Positions 6,771-8,719 of a stretch of 8,719 bases of DNA are shown piece after piece. The stretch's first letter is position 1. Each line of letters opens with the position of its first letter. This stretch comes from a bacterium (GTDB lineage Bacteria; CSSED10-310; JAJRTK01). Position numbers and translations under genes: made by a program. Where the stretch lies: positions 1 to 8,719 of the forward strand of contig JAJRTK010000188.1 in the NCBI GenBank assembly GCA_024278345.1. Reading direction: 5' to 3'. Under the pieces are notes generated by a model. The model was not told the DNA's origin, did no database searches, and saw only the letters and a program-made list of their open reading frames with translations.

Positions 6771-7229
6771 CTATTCCTTGACCCGCTTCACCAAGAGCGT
6801 GGCGCGGTAGTCCGCTGGATTGAGCGGTCGCGCCAAGAGCGCTGGATGCGGCTCCAAATCCACGAGTTCCACGGTGTAATCGCCTATCCTCCGCGGCTTT
6901 TTGTCTTGCGTTGACAACTCCAACGCTCGCGCCAAACTTGTAACATCCGACACCTGAAGCTGGATCGTCGCTTCTCCAGGCCAAACACAGGCGGCCCCTT
7001 CCGGGCACCTGGACTCCGAAAGCAGCTTGACGAATTCGATGGCCAATCCGTCAGGCTTGACTGAGGCCTGCTGGCCAAACCCCAAGATAAATGGCTGTTC
7101 CAATGTTACCGACACGGCTGCTCCCTGTCCCTCGGTAGGTTTTGGATCCGCCAGCCCTGAACAACTCGCCGCCAATGCCGAGCAAGACAAGAGCAACGCG
7201 ACCCCTACTCGTTCCATGATGCTTTTCAT
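6771..7229 (-). CDS. Small lipoprotein with RCP-x4-C-x-W-x-G motif
   Basis: 152 residues. The start is ATG at 7229, chosen because GGAGGAG lies about 6 nt upstream and it gives a clean lipoprotein signal: MKSIMERVG, hydrophobic VALLLSCSALA, then lipobox AASC with Cys23 as the lipidated residue. The mature part is about 130 residues and probably beta-rich. It contains SRCPEGAACVWPGEATIQLQV (72-92), a pattern known to me from small exported bacterial proteins of unknown function; Cys75 and Cys81 may form a disulfide. It is expected to sit in the outer or inner membrane facing the periplasm. It is followed after 58 bp by lpxB on the same strand. The frame is open 117 codons upstream of this start, but that extension would bury the signal peptide. 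Confidence 0.88.
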   Translation of the reverse strand: MKSIMERVGVALLLSCSALAASCSGLADPKPTEGQGAAVSVTLEQPFILGFGQQASVKPDGLAIEFVKLLSESRCPEGAACVWPGEATIQLQVSDVTSLARALELSTQDKKPRRIGDYTVELVDLEPHPALLARPLNPADYRATLLVKRVKE

Positions 7230-7649
7230 ACCTCTCCTCCGGCTGCAATCCCGTTGACGAAAGCAACCCCCTCCGCCCCGCTCCATGGATGCTCTCAGAA
7301 GCTCCGCCCAACGGGGGTTCCTTGAAACTCCGCCAAAACTGACGACCCCGGGAACCCCGCCTCTTCCCACTCTCCCAGTAGCCATCAAGACTCCCATCCC
7401 TAGCTCACACACCTCCAGACGCATTCTGTTCCCCACGCCGCCTCCGGCGGGTGGGAACGACTCTCGCGAAGGTATCATGCAGACTGATCGGTGGTGGTCG
7501 GCTTCACCGGAGCAAAATCTGGGCATCCAGTCAAAGCGGGACAGAACAAGAATAGGAAAGGGATTGGTTCCCCGCGGCAACCGCTGCTCGCCATTGTCGC
7601 CGCTTTCGATCCACTGCCCTAAGGCCGGAACGCCGGTGGAAACAATGGA
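7230..7649. other. Gene-poor stretch upstream of the lipoprotein gene
   Basis: I see no supportable gene here. The minus strand contains the lipoprotein's ribosome site (7234-7241) and an open in-frame extension back to 7580. I found no convincing -35/-10 pair. The stretch contains the hairpin at 7432-7455, and its right end carries the left copies of the short repeats at 7616-7655. Confidence 0.6.
7432..7455. repeat. Bulged 10-bp-stem hairpin
   Basis: CCCAC, a bulged G, CCGCC, loop TCC, then GGCGG and GTGGG form a 10-bp stem with one bulge and a 3-nt loop. There is no T-run on either strand, so a standard intrinsic terminator is not supported. The triloop TCC recurs in two hairpins at 8450-8492. 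Confidence 0.6.
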
Positions 7650-8045
7650 TCAGCCTCCGGGGTATGGCATCAGGAGCGGGTAAGTCGGCCCGCAGCGACG
7701 AAACCCTACTGTTGGTGCTGAGCACGGGGCGCCATTTCCAAAGGTCGGCCCGCAGCGACGAAACCCTACTGTTGGTGTTGAGCACGGGGCGCCATTTCCA
7801 AAGATCTCCTGAATCTCGTGCGCTTCCAGAACCGGCCGCACCCACTCCTTCACTTCCTCGCTCCCGCCCTTCCGAACGACCGACGCCACACTACGGGGAA
7901 CTTCTCCGAACTTCGCCTCCAGCAACTCCAAGAGCAACTCTCGTTGCCCCGTCAGAACTCCTTTTTTCAGGGCCTCCTCCCGCCCCTTCTCCAGGCCCTC
8001 CTCCACCCACTCCCGAGTCCATTCTCGGACTCGTTCCGCCAGCAT
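7650..8045 (-). pseudogene. Truncated C-terminal end of an Rpn-type nuclease / putative transposase gene
   Basis: The frame reads MLAERVREWTREWVEEGLEK, then a Lys/Glu-rich helix (GREEALKKGVLTGQRE), then LLLELLEAKFGEVPRSV and EVKEWVRPVLEAHEIQEIF. This is the charged-helix tail and terminal domain seen at the C-terminus of Rpn-family (recombination-promoting nuclease, PD-(D/E)XK) proteins, which are normally about 250-300 residues. The nuclease domain is missing. The coding sense extends only slightly upstream (GLEEVKT) before an in-frame TAG at 8093-8091, and no Rpn N-terminus is seen further right. At the 3' end, from about residue 82, the frame runs through two 60-bp repeat units that add 40 foreign residues, then stops at 7650. 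It is probably a non-functional remnant. Confidence 0.7.
7684..7803. repeat. 60-bp tandem repeat, two copies
   Basis: 7684-7743 and 7744-7803 are identical except at one base (C at 7718, T at 7778). On the minus strand each codes in frame for FGNGAPCS[TA]PTVGFRRCGPT, adding two 20-residue units to the Rpn remnant. The first residue of the unit (Phe) merges with the family's usual C-terminal IF, so the repeat seems to have landed near the end of the gene. Confidence 0.95.
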
Positions 8046-8126
8046 CGTTTTTACTTCCTCCAGCCCAAGGCCGGAACTCCCATCACGTCTCTACCGCGGC
8101 AGCCGATCCATCGTTTCCACCGGCGT

Positions 8127-8408
8127 CCTCGTCGGCCGGCTCCTCGACGTAGCACACGGGTGGGTTGAAAACCCCACCTCTACGCCTCCGGTGGCCGGCC
8201 TTTCTCCTCCTTGGTGGAAACGCGCCTCAGACTGCCTCGCGACGATCTTTGATGAGAGTTCCGGCCATCCAGTTTCTTGGCCCCTTCCACAGCCTGCAGG
8301 CCAACGCTTACCCAGCCGACATAGCGTCTTCCCATTCACCTGCGGAGCGTAGCGATGGCTGGTGCAATGGGTTGTTCTACGTCCTGCTCGTCGTTTCTAC
8401 TCGGCCTC
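8127..8408. other. Gene-less stretch
   Basis: No supportable gene. There is one 6-bp hairpin (GGTGGG 8159-8164 with CCCACC 8173-8178, 8-nt loop). The open frames here have low-complexity or Arg/Pro-rich translations and no ribosome site, as expected for non-coding GC-rich DNA. Confidence 0.5.
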
Positions 8409-8598
8409 GGTCATCGTTTCGGCCGCCCTGCAGAATCTCAGGCGCCGCCCCAGGGCCTCCGGCCCTGGAACCCGGCGGAGGCTCCGCCTCCGGACCTCCG
8501 CTGGAAGCGCTGCTTCCAGACCCTCGCCAGGGAGCGCACTCCCTGGACCCACATTTTTGTGCGCTGCGCGCTTTTATAGGGTGGCCGAAACGATGACC
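8409..8598. mobile_element. Candidate 190-bp MITE-like element with 21-bp terminal inverted repeats
   Basis: Bases 8409-8429 and the reverse complement of 8578-8598 match at 20 of 21 positions (GGTCATCGTTTCGGCC then [GA]CCCT). The interior holds four adjacent perfect hairpins: 8450-8468 (CCAGGGCC, loop TCC), 8476-8492 (CGGAGGC, loop TCC), 8501-8519 (CTGGAAGC, loop GCT) and 8527-8546 (CCAGGGAG, loop CGCA). No protein fits. I see no target-site duplication beside the ends. It may be a non-autonomous palindromic repeat or a structured-RNA-like intergenic element. Confidence 0.5.
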
Positions 8599-8719
8599 AC
8601 CCCCTTTCTACTCCATAGGAACCCCTTGATTGGGCAGAGGAAAACAGGGTATCCACGCAAGGCGGGACAATGGCTCGGGAAAAAACTTGGCTTCGGACAA
8701 CGCCGCGCTCCGCTCGGCG
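8599..8719. other. Right edge, no feature identified
   Basis: Open frames touch the edge on both strands (for example 16 codons from ATG at 8671 on the plus strand), but none has a clear ribosome site or recognisable product. The last 19 bases begin CGCCG and end CGGCG, a weak potential stem. Confidence 0.4.

Larger units (their letters stand above)
7616..8126. repeat. Short direct and inverted repeats flanking the Rpn remnant
   Basis: Two repeat pairs bracket the gene remnant. The direct pair is 7616-7634 and 8063-8080, both reading GCCC(T)AAGGCCGGAAC[GT]CC on the plus strand. The inverted pair is 7630-7655 on the plus strand against 8126-8101 on the minus strand, 23 of 26 bases identical, with core CGCCGGTGGAAAC[AG]ATGGATC. 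The right direct copy lies where similarity to the Rpn family stops. They look like dispersed intergenic repeat pieces. Confidence 0.6.

Noticed and set aside
7432-7455. The hairpin as an intrinsic terminator
   Set aside because: No run of T follows the stem on either strand.
7684-7803. The two 60-bp units as the start of a CRISPR-like array
   Set aside because: The units abut directly with no variable spacers and there are only two, so it is a plain tandem repeat.
7664-8152. A 162-codon Ser/Pro-rich plus-strand open frame
   Set aside because: It is antisense to the Rpn remnant and its repeated segment comes from the 60-bp tandem repeat. Low-complexity translation and no ribosome site.
8438-8719. 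A minus-strand frame open for 94 codons from the right edge
   Set aside because: Its translation passes through the hairpin array and is Arg/Gly/Gln-rich low complexity. The array's inverted repeats explain the sequence better than a protein does.

Overview
The window is GC-rich bacterial DNA from a Gram-negative organism, because it carries lpxB, the lipid A disaccharide synthase gene. The genes alone do not fix the phylum. An environmental Planctomycetota/Verrucomicrobiota-like genome is only a guess. No rRNA, tRNA, CRISPR array or complete transposase is visible.

Left part (1-3660), all on the minus strand and read right to left: endonuclease IV (nfo, 3660-2740); a RimK/MvdD-type ATP-grasp ligase (2578-1640); a protein shaped like a 2OG-Fe(II) oxygenase whose iron ligands appear to be lost (1689-880, overlapping the ligase by 50 bp); a possible 25-codon ORF (852-775); and a long open frame that starts at 775 and runs off the left edge. 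This last frame has 258 codons and no stop. It encodes a basic, Pro/Gly-rich protein with 36-residue tandem repeats. Its start codon shares one base with the stop of the small ORF (TGATG) and has a strong Shine-Dalgarno. The ligase, oxygenase-like protein, small ORF and repeat protein look like one translationally coupled unit, possibly a peptide- or protein-modifying cassette. The first 68 bases of the window are a perfect inverted copy of bases 135-202 and break the second protein repeat. This is either a real inversion or an assembly fold-back.

Middle (3661-7229): a 269-bp divergent intergenic region, then a plus-strand HEAT-repeat protein (3930-5549) whose 3' end overlaps convergent lpxB (6712-5525) by 25 bp. 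Upstream of lpxB on the same strand is a small lipoprotein gene (7229-6771) with a conserved RCP...C.W.G motif, probably co-transcribed with lpxB.

Right part (7230-8719) has no intact gene that I can support. It is a patchwork of repeats: a bulged hairpin (7432-7455), the truncated C-terminal end of an Rpn-type (PD-(D/E)XK 'putative transposase') gene whose reading frame has absorbed a 60-bp tandem repeat, short repeats flanking that remnant, and a 190-bp element with 21-bp terminal inverted repeats enclosing four tight hairpins (8409-8598).
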